Shown piece by piece: positions 1 through 7,499 of a DNA stretch of 64,000 nt. Numbering within the stretch: position 1 is the stretch's first letter; each line of letters starts with the position of its first letter. The position numbers were made by a program, and so were the translations under genes. The notes below the pieces were generated by a model. It did not search any database and had not been told where the DNA came from. It was given only the letters and a program-made list of their open reading frames with translations. The stretch comes from an uncultured Myxococcales bacterium (GTDB lineage: Bacteria; Myxococcota_A; Polyangia; Polyangiales; Polyangiaceae): positions 1 to 64,000 of the forward strand of contig CALMUT010000322.1 in assembly GCA_937872925.1 (NCBI GenBank), in the 5' to 3' direction.

Positions 1-42
1 GCACAAGTCCAAAACGAGTTCAACCAGGCGAAAGCCGCATAG
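1..42 (+). CDS. possible C-terminal end of an upstream gene (partial)
   Basis: Frame 1 is open from the window edge to a TAG at 40-42 and gives a 13-residue tail rich in Gln, Asn, Ala and Lys (ending NQAKAA). It could be the end of a gene that starts before the window. Thirteen codons are too few to prove coding, so this is only a candidate. Nothing about function can be said. Confidence 0.3.
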   Translation, partial: AQVQNEFNQAKAA

Positions 43-220
43 CTGGGTGTCAACGGAATCGAGGGAACTCCAGTCAAGCGGGCCCGCAGGCAAGCGAACC
101 CAGCAGCCCCAGCGGGTCCAGCAGCCCAAGAGCAGCCTCGAATGAGGCCTCGCTCGGACCGAATCGAACGCACCCCCTCGAGTATCCGCGCCGACGCGGA
201 CAGTCGAAGGCGAGGACTTC

Positions 221-463
221 GCGCCGCGCCCGCTCTCGCTCTCGCGCCGCGCCCACGCCCGCTCTCGCTCTCGCTCTCGCGCCGCGCCCACGCCCACGCC
301 CACGCTCGCTCTCGCTCTCGCGCCCACGCCCACGCCCACGCCCGCGCCCGCTCTCGCTCTCGCGCCGCGCCCGCGCCCGCTCTCGCTCTCGCGCTCACGC
401 GCGCTCACGCGCCTACGCCCACGCCCACCCTCGCTCTCGCGCTCGCGCCCACGCCCGCACCTG
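221..463. repeat. C-rich hexanucleotide repeat array
   Basis: The region from 1 to 529 has no convincing gene apart from a possible tail at its left edge. Most of it is a simple-sequence array of two interleaved 6-base units, CGCTCT and CGCCCA, with a recurring block CGCGCCGCGCCC at about 220, 244, 280 and 361. G-runs are absent from this strand, so the array is strongly strand-asymmetric. Because the period is 6, every frame reads as dipeptide repeats (Ser-Arg, Ala-His, Ala-Arg), which explains spurious open frames here. It lies about 65 bases beyond the 3' end of the alanine racemase gene. Confidence 0.85.
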
Positions 464-529
464 CCCGGGATTAGTGCCCCAGTGCCGCACCGCGACCCGA
501 CCCCCAAACCAACCGCAGGCCGCGGCGCT

Positions 530-1750
530 TCAAGGCTCGCGGTAGAAGCGCGGGACGCGGCGCGAGATGTTTGTCAGGACTTCCCAGGGGATGGTGCCGA
601 GTTGGTCTGCAATCTCGGTCGCCGTGATGACGGCTTCCCCGTGGGGGCCTTTTTGGCTGCCGAGCACGACGCATTCCTCGCCGACGCTGACACCTTCGAT
701 ATCCGTGACGTCGATCATCGTCATGTCCATGCTGACGACCCCGACTATCGGTGCGCGTTTGCCTCGCACCAAGATGTTGCCGCGACCGGACAGACCGCGC
801 GTCAGTCCGTCGGCATAGCCCATGGGCAGTGTGGCGATGCGGCTCTTGCGAGCGGCCTTCCACGTGGCGCCGTAGCCGACGCTCGTGCCGCTTTCGATTT
901 CCCGTAGAGCGACGATCTCGCTGGAGACGCGCATGACCGGGCGCAACTCGGGCAGCCAGTCGGGACCCGGCGTGACGCCAAAGAGTGCGATGCCGGGGCG
1001 GACCGCTTGCAGCCGAGCGCGGGGATAGCGAATGGTGGCGGCGCTGTTGGCAGCGTGGCGCATGGGAATGGATACGCCGCGGTCCAGGAGGTCCTGACAG
1101 GCCAGATCGAAAGCGTCCATCTGGTGGTCGACACTTTCGACGTCGTCGGCATCTGCGCAGGCGAAGTGCGTCATGACGCCTTCGAGTTGCACTTCTTTGA
1201 AGCTGTTGAATGCCTCGGCAATGGTCGGGATTTGATGAGGCAGGACTCCCAGACGAGACATCCCCGTGTCGATCTTGAGATGCACCCCGACGGCGCCCGA
1301 ACCGCTGAAGCGGACCTCTTCTGCCAGCGTCGCGATTTGACCCACATCGTGGATGACCGGGGTCAGATCGTGGCGGAGCAGCTCGCCCCAGGCTCGGGCG
1401 TAGTGGCCACCCATGACCAGAATGGGTGTCCGGATACCGGCTTGTCGGAGCTCGACGCCCTCTTCGAGCAGGGCCACGCACATCCGCGTGGCTCCGGCCC
1501 GCTCCAGGGTGCGGGCGACTGCCTTCGAACCATGGCCGTAGCCGTCCGCCTTGAGCACGCAGCCCACTTCCGCGCCGCCCGCCACGCGCTGCAGGATGCG
1601 CAGGTTGTGCCGGAGGGCCGCCAAATTGATTTCCGCGCGCGTGGGACGGATCGCGTCGGATGGCACGGCCCGCTGCGGGCGGAGCACGCGCGGGAGAGGT
1701 GTGGCTAGGGCGCCGCTGCCGGGAGCAATCAAGGGATGGGGCAGGGTCAT
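530..1750 (-). CDS. alr: alanine racemase
   Basis: PLP-dependent alanine racemase (406 aa) that interconverts L- and D-alanine for peptidoglycan in the cytoplasm. The N-terminal TIM-barrel carries the PLP lysine in the family motif LKADGYGHG (Lys67). The C-terminal beta domain carries the second catalytic base, Tyr293, in SVGYGATW, followed by GYADG and SMDMTM blocks typical of Alr. The ATG at 1750 was chosen; the open frame continues upstream only through a TTG and low-quality sequence. About 35 residues precede the first barrel strand, slightly longer than usual. It points the same way as the lipoprotein gene that ends at 1801, about 50 bases upstream of this start. Confidence 0.95.
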   Translation of the reverse strand: MTLPHPLIAPGSGALATPLPRVLRPQRAVPSDAIRPTRAEINLAALRHNLRILQRVAGGAEVGCVLKADGYGHGSKAVARTLERAGATRMCVALLEEGVELRQAGIRTPILVMGGHYARAWGELLRHDLTPVIHDVGQIATLAEEVRFSGSGAVGVHLKIDTGMSRLGVLPHQIPTIAEAFNSFKEVQLEGVMTHFACADADDVESVDHQMDAFDLACQDLLDRGVSIPMRHAANSAATIRYPRARLQAVRPGIALFGVTPGPDWLPELRPVMRVSSEIVALREIESGTSVGYGATWKAARKSRIATLPMGYADGLTRGLSGRGNILVRGKRAPIVGVVSMDMTMIDVTDIEGVSVGEECVVLGSQKGPHGEAVITATEIADQLGTIPWEVLTNISRRVPRFYREP

Positions 1751-1800
1751 AGGGTGGATTAGCGTTAGCTGCGTTTTTCGCCGGGCGTCAACTTCCCGAC

Positions 1801-2403
1801 CTATTCGAAGCAACGCCGCATGCAGGTTCGGTAATCCCCGGCACAAGGTTCGCAAGGAACGTCTTGTGCGTCAGGCCGAACTGGGCACTTGCGCTTGCAA
1901 GTGTTCAGAACTTCAGCACATTGTTTCACGCATCGGTTTTCCGGCTGAGGCGGCCGTGGCGGGGGCGCTGCCTCCGAGCCCGGAGGCGCAATTGTGGTGA
2001 TCGTGGGCGGGGGCGGCTTGCGCGGGCTGATCGGGGCAACGGCTTCGGTCGCGCTGGGTGCTGGATGGGCAGCCGGTGCGTCCAAATCCAAGCTGAGGCG
2101 GCTGGTATCCCCCGCCACCAGTTGGGCGATGCGTCGTCGGCTGTAGTCCAAGCGGTCCCGGGTTTGGCCATAGGTGTAGCGCGATGCCCACTCTCGCCAG
2201 CATGCCTCCCGATGTGAGGGCGCGATGCTGGGGTCGAGATCGAGGCGATAGCAGTGCTCAAACCGGATGTTGCCCTCATATATCGACGAAACACTGGGCC
2301 CGCAGGCGAAGGCGCTCAAGCCGATGGCAGCCACAATGGTCCAAACTCGCACGACAACGGACAAGTTGCCGGGTTTGGGGTCCGTCGGCAAGGGTGGACT
2401 CAT
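1801..2403 (-). CDS. Cys-rich, Pro-rich putative lipoprotein, unknown function
   Basis: A 200-aa exported protein not recognised as a known family. A hydrophobic segment (about residues 15-33) ends in SAFAC, a poor lipobox, so it may be a lipoprotein or simply secreted. Residues 45-100 are charged and contain two Cys. Residues 105-155 are a Pro/Ala/Thr linker. The C-terminus is a compact cysteine module with eight Cys in CxxxC and CxxC spacings (CVKQC, CKRKC, CEPC, CMRRC), suggesting disulfides or metal binding. The start is only 17 bases from the divergent ribE start, so each promoter must lie inside the neighbouring gene or be very compact. Confidence 0.75.
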   Translation of the reverse strand: MSPPLPTDPKPGNLSVVVRVWTIVAAIGLSAFACGPSVSSIYEGNIRFEHCYRLDLDPSIAPSHREACWREWASRYTYGQTRDRLDYSRRRIAQLVAGDTSRLSLDLDAPAAHPAPSATEAVAPISPRKPPPPTITTIAPPGSEAAPPPRPPQPENRCVKQCAEVLNTCKRKCPVRPDAQDVPCEPCAGDYRTCMRRCFE

Positions 2404-2420
2404 GCTATGCCCAGCGCCGG

Positions 2421-3083
2421 ATGTTCACCGGCCTAGTGGAAAAGACCGGCATTCTGCGGCAGCGGCAGAAGCGTGGTCCCGGTTTCCGACTCGAAATCGA
2501 AGTCGATCTTTCAGAAGTCGAACTGGGTGAGTCCATTGCGGTCTCAGGAGTGTGCCTGACGGTTACTGAGGCGACTACGTCTGGTTTCTGCGCCGACGTG
2601 TCCGTCGAAACGGTCGAGAAGACGACCCTGGGGCGATTGACGCTCGGTAGTAAAGTGAACCTGGAACGGTCGCTGCGCCTGGGGGACCGCCTGGGGGGCC
2701 ACTTGGTCAGCGGTCACGTGGACGGCGTGGCGCGGGTCGCCGCGTTGGCCACCAGCGGGGAAGCCTGGAGGGTGAGTGTCGCGCCCCCACCCGAGCTGAT
2801 GGCGTATCTGGCGGCCAAAGGCTCCGTCACCTTGGACGGCGTTTCGCTGACCATCAATGCGGCTTCAGACTCCCTGATCGAGCTGATGCTGATCCCCCAT
2901 ACCCGCGAAGTGACAAATCTCGGGGGCCTGAAGGTCGGCAGCGACCTCAACCTGGAGGTCGACCTACTCGCGCGCTATGTCGTGCACTATCTGACCCGGG
3001 TTGGACCGGTCACACCCCAAGAAAGCGGCTTGGTGGACGCGCTCGTCCGCGCAGGCCTGATGCCTTCGGAGAAAAATGGCTAA
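2421..3083 (+). CDS. ribE: riboflavin synthase alpha chain
   Basis: Riboflavin synthase (220 aa), which dismutates two 6,7-dimethyl-8-ribityllumazine molecules into riboflavin. The family start MFTGLVE is present at the chosen ATG. The two lumazine-binding barrels follow: the first with GVCLTV and GDRLGGHLVSGHVDG, the second with SLTIN and LIPHT. The length is normal. The open frame extends 79 codons upstream, but that part is antisense to the preceding lipoprotein and does not match the family. It overlaps the next gene by 8 bases, showing a tight rib operon. Confidence 0.97.
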   Translation: MFTGLVEKTGILRQRQKRGPGFRLEIEVDLSEVELGESIAVSGVCLTVTEATTSGFCADVSVETVEKTTLGRLTLGSKVNLERSLRLGDRLGGHLVSGHVDGVARVAALATSGEAWRVSVAPPPELMAYLAAKGSVTLDGVSLTINAASDSLIELMLIPHTREVTNLGGLKVGSDLNLEVDLLARYVVHYLTRVGPVTPQESGLVDALVRAGLMPSEKNG

Positions 3084-4266
3084 CGCTCCCAGTCTTCCAC
3101 CACCGCAGATCGACATCGACCCCGAGCCCCTGGCGCGGGTGCGCGAGGCGATCGAGGCCATCCGCGCTGGCAAGATGGTGGTGCTGGTCGATGACGAAGA
3201 TCGCGAAAACGAAGGCGACTTGACCATGGCTGCCGCGAAGGTCACCCCGGAAGCCATCAACTTCATGGCGAAGTGGGGCCGTGGGTTGATTTGTCTGACG
3301 CTCACCGAGTCACAGGTCGAACGCCTTGAGCTGCCCATGATGCAGGCGCCGGGCCGGTCGGGCCCTCCCCTGGGCACAGCGTTCACGGTGAGCATCGAGG
3401 CTCGCGAGGGTGTGACCACCGGAATCAGTGCCGCGGATCGGGCGCACACCATTCAAGTCGCGATCCGCAAAGACGTAGTGCCCACGGAACTGGTGACCCC
3501 CGGGCACATCTTTCCGCTGCGCGCGCGGCGGGGTGGTGTGCTGGTGCGCGCAGGGCAGACCGAGGGCTCCGTAGACTTGGCGCGGCTCGCTGGGCTGACT
3601 GCGGCCGGAGTGATCTGCGAAATCATGAACGACGACGGCACCATGGCGCGCATGCCGGACCTGGAGGCTTTCGCCGAAGAGCACGGCTTGCTTGTGGTGA
3701 CCATCGCCGACCTGATCCGTTACCGGTTGCAAACCGAGAAACTAATCGGTCGGCTGTACGAGTCCGAAATCGAGCTCGATCAAACCGGGACGTCGTGGCG
3801 CGCGGTCGTATACGGCGCACATGCGGAGGAGCGTCAGATCTTGGCGCTGATCCGCGGTGACGTGAGCGGCGAGAAATCCGTGCTGTGCCGCATGCATGCG
3901 GGTTCCACCTTGGCGGATACGTTTAGTTCCACTGCCAGTGAAGGCCGACGCAATCTTGAGGAAGCCATCCATCGCATTGAGCAGGAGGGCTGCGGCGTCG
4001 TGGTCTATTTGCCGCCAAACGGCGATGTGCACGCCGAGCTCACCGCGCTTTCGGCGAAGCTAAAAAGCTCCCCCGTGGCGACGGCCAAGCCGGGCGAGCG
4101 TAGCCATGGAGGCACGCTGCGCGAATACGGATTGGGTGCTCAAGTGCTCAGGGAATTGGGGGTGCGGCGTTTGCGCTTGCTCACGAACAACCCACGAAAA
4201 ATCGCGGGGATTCACGGCTACGGCCTGGAAGTGACGGAGAGCGTTCCCCTCGGTCAGGGCAGCTGA
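3076..4266 (+). CDS. ribB: DHBP synthase fused to a degenerate GTP cyclohydrolase II domain (RibBX-like)
   Basis: Bifunctional-looking RibBA of 396 aa. Residues 10-220 form 3,4-dihydroxy-2-butanone-4-phosphate synthase with the intact metal/substrate loop DDEDRENEGDL (39-49), HxxxxxPLRA and the late HGLLVVTI block. Residues 225-396 align with GTP cyclohydrolase II: GDVSG, a shortened catalytic middle, and LLTNNPRKI. However, the zinc motif (three Cys in active enzymes) reads MHAGSTLADTFSSTASEG, with Ser277, Ser288 and Gly290 in the Cys positions, and the EGR-IGL active segment is missing. The first domain should be active. The second is predicted to lack GTP cyclohydrolase II activity, like the RibBX variant known in Proteobacteria. 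A separate ribA would then be needed elsewhere in the genome. Confidence 0.93.
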   Translation: MANAPSLPPPQIDIDPEPLARVREAIEAIRAGKMVVLVDDEDRENEGDLTMAAAKVTPEAINFMAKWGRGLICLTLTESQVERLELPMMQAPGRSGPPLGTAFTVSIEAREGVTTGISAADRAHTIQVAIRKDVVPTELVTPGHIFPLRARRGGVLVRAGQTEGSVDLARLAGLTAAGVICEIMNDDGTMARMPDLEAFAEEHGLLVVTIADLIRYRLQTEKLIGRLYESEIELDQTGTSWRAVVYGAHAEERQILALIRGDVSGEKSVLCRMHAGSTLADTFSSTASEGRRNLEEAIHRIEQEGCGVVVYLPPNGDVHAELTALSAKLKSSPVATAKPGERSHGGTLREYGLGAQVLRELGVRRLRLLTNNPRKIAGIHGYGLEVTESVPLGQGS

Positions 4267-4354
4267 GGCAGCGCCGCTTTGGAGCGGAAGGGGCGCGCAT
4301 CCCTCTTCGCCACGCTGGTCATCGCGCTTCTTCGCGGGTAGATCGCGAGGGAAC

Positions 4355-4846
4355 ATGTCCAGCGAAAGTCCCAAGGTCATCGAAGGCGTCCTGACCGCGC
4401 CCAGTGGTGCGCGTTTTGCCGTCGTTGCGGCGCGCTTCAATGACTTCATCGTCGAACCCCTGATCGCCGGCGCACTCAATGCATTGCGCCGCCACGGCGT
4501 CGACAATGACAAGATCACGATCATCCGCGTACCGGGTGCCTGGGAGCTGCCGCAGGTGTGCGCGCGCGTCGCGGCGAGCGGCAAGGCCGATGCGGTGATC
4601 GCGCTGGGTGCCGTCATTCGAGGTGGCACGCCGCATTTCGACTACGTGGCTTCAGAAGCAGCGAAGGGTGTGGCGCAAGCTGCGACGAAAGGCGTCCCCG
4701 TGATCTTCGGCGTGTTGACCACGGACAGCATTGAGCAGGCCATCGAGCGCGCAGGCACGAAGGCCGGCAACAAGGGCTTCGACGCCGCCGTGAGTGCCAT
4801 CGAGATGGTCCACCTGGCGCGGGCGCTCAGCGAAGCAGGGCTTTGA
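4355..4846 (+). CDS. ribH: 6,7-dimethyl-8-ribityllumazine synthase
   Basis: Lumazine synthase (163 aa), condensing the DHBP synthase product with the pyrimidine amine to form lumazine, usually as a large icosahedral or pentameric assembly. Family blocks are intact: ARFNDFIV, VPGAWELP, ALGAVIRGGTPHFDYV with the catalytic His, and GVLTTDS. Normal length. It lies 88 bases after the ribBA-like gene and three bases before the nusB start, so co-transcription is likely. Confidence 0.97.
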   Translation: MSSESPKVIEGVLTAPSGARFAVVAARFNDFIVEPLIAGALNALRRHGVDNDKITIIRVPGAWELPQVCARVAASGKADAVIALGAVIRGGTPHFDYVASEAAKGVAQAATKGVPVIFGVLTTDSIEQAIERAGTKAGNKGFDAAVSAIEMVHLARALSEAGL

Positions 4847-4849
4847 GCC

Positions 4850-5275
4850 ATGGGCTCTCGGTCCATGGCGCGGGAAGCAGCGCTACAGATGCTTTACGCC
4901 CGTGAGGCCACGGCTGTGGCCGGGGAGCGCGTGATCTTCGACTACTGGCGCGAGATGCCTGGAGACGCAGAGGGTCGCGCCTACGCCGACAAGTTGGTGC
5001 TTGGTGTCGAGAAGGATGTCGAAACCCTGGATGCACGCATCACCGGTGCCAGCACCAATTGGCGACTTGAGCGCATGACGCGCGTCGATCGCAACCTCTT
5101 GCGCTTGGGCGCGTGGGAGATCTTGAACGAGCTCGACGTGCCCCGGGCAGTGATCATTGATGAAGTCGTGGAACTCGCGAAGCGCTTCTCGACCGAAGAC
5201 AGCCATGCCTTCGTAAACGGCGTGCTGGATCGCATCGCGGAGGACGCTGGCCGACAGAATGATTCTCGCGACTAG
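4850..5275 (+). CDS. nusB: transcription antitermination factor NusB
   Basis: NusB (141 aa), an all-helical RNA-binding protein that works with NusE/S10 at boxA in rRNA antitermination. Recognised by SMAREAALQMLYA near the N-terminus, the central RLERMTRVDRNLLRLGAWE block and the C-terminal VELAKRF and FVNGVLD motifs. The ribH-nusB order is conserved in many bacteria and supports the call. The ATG is three bases after the ribH stop. Confidence 0.95.
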   Translation: MGSRSMAREAALQMLYAREATAVAGERVIFDYWREMPGDAEGRAYADKLVLGVEKDVETLDARITGASTNWRLERMTRVDRNLLRLGAWEILNELDVPRAVIIDEVVELAKRFSTEDSHAFVNGVLDRIAEDAGRQNDSRD

Positions 5276-5286
5276 TTCGGGTTGAG

Positions 5287-5805
5287 ATGGATCTCCGTTT
5301 TATTACCCCGAGCTTGCGAAAGCTGGACTTGGCGGGCAGCGAGGTGCTTGCCGCATGTACCTTCGAGAACGAACGCCCGCCCCACGGGGTCGCCGGGCTG
5401 GTTGACTTCCGCTTGGCCGGGCGCGTCTCCAATCTGATGCTGCGGGGCGACATCAGCGGAAAGCTTGGGGAAGTGGCGCTCTTGCCGGGCAAGCCCCGAC
5501 TGAGTTTTGACAAGGTCCTGCTCTTCGGGGGCGGCGATTTGGGTGAGCTCAACGATCGCGTGTTTGGGCTGATCATCGAGGGAATGCTGGCGACCCTATC
5601 GGGGCTGCGCGCGCGTAGCGCAGTTGTCGAACTGCCCGGCCGACACGTGGACGCAATCGAGCCAGATCGCGCTGCCGACCTGCTGTTGGAGCGGGCCGCA
5701 TCTAGGCCGGAGCACGATTTGTGGACTCTGGTGGAGCCCGTGGACGCTCAACGCGTGATCAATCAGCGCATGATCCAAGAGCGTCGACGCGTCCGTACGT
5801 TGTGA
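5287..5805 (+). CDS. stand-alone M17 leucyl-aminopeptidase N-terminal-like domain
   Basis: A 172-aa cytoplasmic protein with no signal peptide. It resembles the N-terminal (macro-like) domain of leucyl aminopeptidases: GVAGLVDFRLAGRVSNLMLRG, then GKLGEVALLP and KVLLFGGGDLGELN follow the order of that domain. The metal-binding catalytic half of M17 enzymes is absent, so peptidase activity is not expected. It starts 11 bases after nusB and is probably in the same operon. The assignment comes from motif resemblance only, and the role is unknown. Confidence 0.65.
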   Translation: MDLRFITPSLRKLDLAGSEVLAACTFENERPPHGVAGLVDFRLAGRVSNLMLRGDISGKLGEVALLPGKPRLSFDKVLLFGGGDLGELNDRVFGLIIEGMLATLSGLRARSAVVELPGRHVDAIEPDRAADLLLERAASRPEHDLWTLVEPVDAQRVINQRMIQERRRVRTL

Positions 5806-5809
5806 AGCG

Positions 5810-6445
5810 TTACTTCGGGATGCGGATCCCGCTGAGCACGGTTTGACCGCTGGGCGCACGATCGTATTCGAGGACCATGCCTTCGTAGGCGTGTTGCTCG
5901 ATGCTGCCCGGGTGTCCTCCGGTCTCGCCCTGCACGACGTCCTTAGGTTTGCCTAGGTGCTGTTGCACCGCTTCGGGCAACATGCCGAATTGCAGATCCG
6001 GGGGAATGGCGCCGTTGAATACGCCGAACTCACCGCTGGGCACACGCCGACCGACGCGATGCAAGTGGATGCGCTCGACGCGCTGCTCGCCATCCAGGAA
6101 AAACTCCACGCCACGCCCCAAGTAGCGGCACACGCCAGAGGCGCGCTCTTCACAGGACGCCTGCATATGACGCTCCACGGTTGCGACCTTCGCGCCCAGG
6201 CGGATGGGGCCGATGCCCTGGCCCGCCAGCACGGCGAACTGGGGCCCCGTGGGTTTCGGCCAGCGCGAGCCCATCGGCGCGGGAAAACCCTGCTCCAGGG
6301 CCGACGCGCTTGGGCCCGGCGGCGCCGCGGAGGTCCCCGCCCCGGCGGGCGACTCTTTGGTCTTTTCGCAGCTGCACGCGGCAAAAAACGTGGCGGCCGC
6401 CAGGCTGGCGGCTGTGGATCGGGCCCAAGGACGCTTAGATGTCAT
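5810..6445 (-). CDS. putative lipoprotein, unknown function
   Basis: A 211-aa exported protein. The ATG at 6445 gives a short basic start, a hydrophobic stretch and AACSC, consistent with a lipoprotein signal although the lipobox is imperfect. A Ser/Pro/Ala linker follows (about residues 30-60). The folded part contains GQGIGPIRLGAKVATVERHM, a short pattern seen in periplasmic proteins that monitor or bind ligands, and two Cys near residue 100. It is convergent with the M17-N-like gene, with four bases between the stops. No known family is claimed. Confidence 0.7.
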   Translation of the reverse strand: MTSKRPWARSTAASLAAATFFAACSCEKTKESPAGAGTSAAPPGPSASALEQGFPAPMGSRWPKPTGPQFAVLAGQGIGPIRLGAKVATVERHMQASCEERASGVCRYLGRGVEFFLDGEQRVERIHLHRVGRRVPSGEFGVFNGAIPPDLQFGMLPEAVQQHLGKPKDVVQGETGGHPGSIEQHAYEGMVLEYDRAPSGQTVLSGIRIPK

Positions 6446-6501
6446 CACGGTCCGTGGTAGTAACGCCGGCTTGCCGCCGGCGTAAAGCGGCGACAGCACC
6501 C

Positions 6502-7419
6502 ATGACTCCTCTAGAACAGCGGCGCTTCCTGTTCATTACGGGAAAAGGTGGCGTGGGTAAGACCACGGTCACCGCGGCTTTGGCGGCACGCTTCGCGGAT
6601 GCGGGCCTGCGGGTGCTCATTACCGTCTGCGACGCCAAAGAGCGCATCAGCACGTTGTTCGGTGCTGCGCCCATGACCCCGGAGGTCGTGCCTCTGCGTT
6701 CGGGGGTTTGGGGCGTGAAGCTCACTCCGGAGGTCGCGCTGCGCGAATACGGCAGCATGATCCTGAAGAGCCCCAAAGTGTACGACGCGGTCTTCGACAA
6801 CAGCTACGTGCGCAGCTTCTTCGCAGGTGTTCCAGGGCTATTCGAGTGGGCCATGCTGGGCAAGGCCTGGTATCACGCCATCGAGACGCTCCCGGACGGA
6901 AAGCAGCGTTTTGACGTCGTGCTATTCGACGCACCGGCAACTGGGCACGGACTGGACATGTTGCGGGTACCCAAGATCATCGTGGAGGTGGTCCCACCCG
7001 GCGTGCTGCGTCGCGATGCCGAGAAGGCTTGGAAGATGTTCCAAGACGAAAAGCAGACGGGCGTGGTGGTGGTCACGCTGCCCGAAGAAATGCCGACCAA
7101 CGAAGCCTTGGAGTTGGTCGAAGCCATCGATGTCGAGCTCGAGCTCCCGCTTGCTCGTTTGGTGATCAACGCGGTGACGCCCGATCTATTCGACGAAGCA
7201 GAACGCACGGAACTACTCGCAGAGCGACCGTTGGACAAGGCCATGCCGGGAACGGCGGCGCTCGCTTGCGGCGTGCGCCGGGCGATTCGTGAACGGGTGC
7301 AGAACCAGGCCTTGGAGCGTCTTCGCGCCGTTGCCCATGCCCGGGTTGAGCTGCCCTGGTTGCCTGGGGACGCCACCACGCCCGAGGCGGTGCGGCAGCT
7401 ATCGCGTCTGATAAAGTAG
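6502..7419 (+). CDS. ArsA/GET3-family ATPase
   Basis: A 305-aa P-loop ATPase of the ArsA/Get3 branch. The deviant Walker A motif GKGGVGKTT is at residues 14-22. The second switch region reads DAPATGHGLDML (from about 143), the counterpart of the family DTAPTGH. Arsenite-binding cysteines of true arsenical pumps are not evident and there is no neighbouring arsB, so an arsenite pump is unlikely; ATP-dependent chaperoning or an unknown role is more plausible. The ATG at 6502 avoids overlap with the divergent lipoprotein and puts the P-loop at the usual distance from the N-terminus. Confidence 0.88.
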   Translation: MTPLEQRRFLFITGKGGVGKTTVTAALAARFADAGLRVLITVCDAKERISTLFGAAPMTPEVVPLRSGVWGVKLTPEVALREYGSMILKSPKVYDAVFDNSYVRSFFAGVPGLFEWAMLGKAWYHAIETLPDGKQRFDVVLFDAPATGHGLDMLRVPKIIVEVVPPGVLRRDAEKAWKMFQDEKQTGVVVVTLPEEMPTNEALELVEAIDVELELPLARLVINAVTPDLFDEAERTELLAERPLDKAMPGTAALACGVRRAIRERVQNQALERLRAVAHARVELPWLPGDATTPEAVRQLSRLIK

Positions 7420-7499
7420 TGGAACCATTCGGAAAATGCCCTTAGCGCCACTCTCGACACGCCGGCACCGGCGGGCGCGCTATCGTTACCGTCGCCGAC

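Noticed and set aside
142..474. Open frame with Arg, Ala, His and Ser dipeptide repeats
   Set aside because: It is produced by the period-6 C-rich array; there is no ribosome site or domain.
2404..2420. FMN riboswitch before ribE
   Set aside because: Only 17 bases separate the divergent starts, so there is no room for one.
6502..7419. Arsenite pump ATPase ArsA
   Set aside because: No arsB or arsenic-binding cysteine pattern in the context; called only at the family level.
7460..7473. GC hairpin CGCCGGCACCGGCG upstream of the kinase
   Set aside because: No T-tract and high GC background; likely chance.
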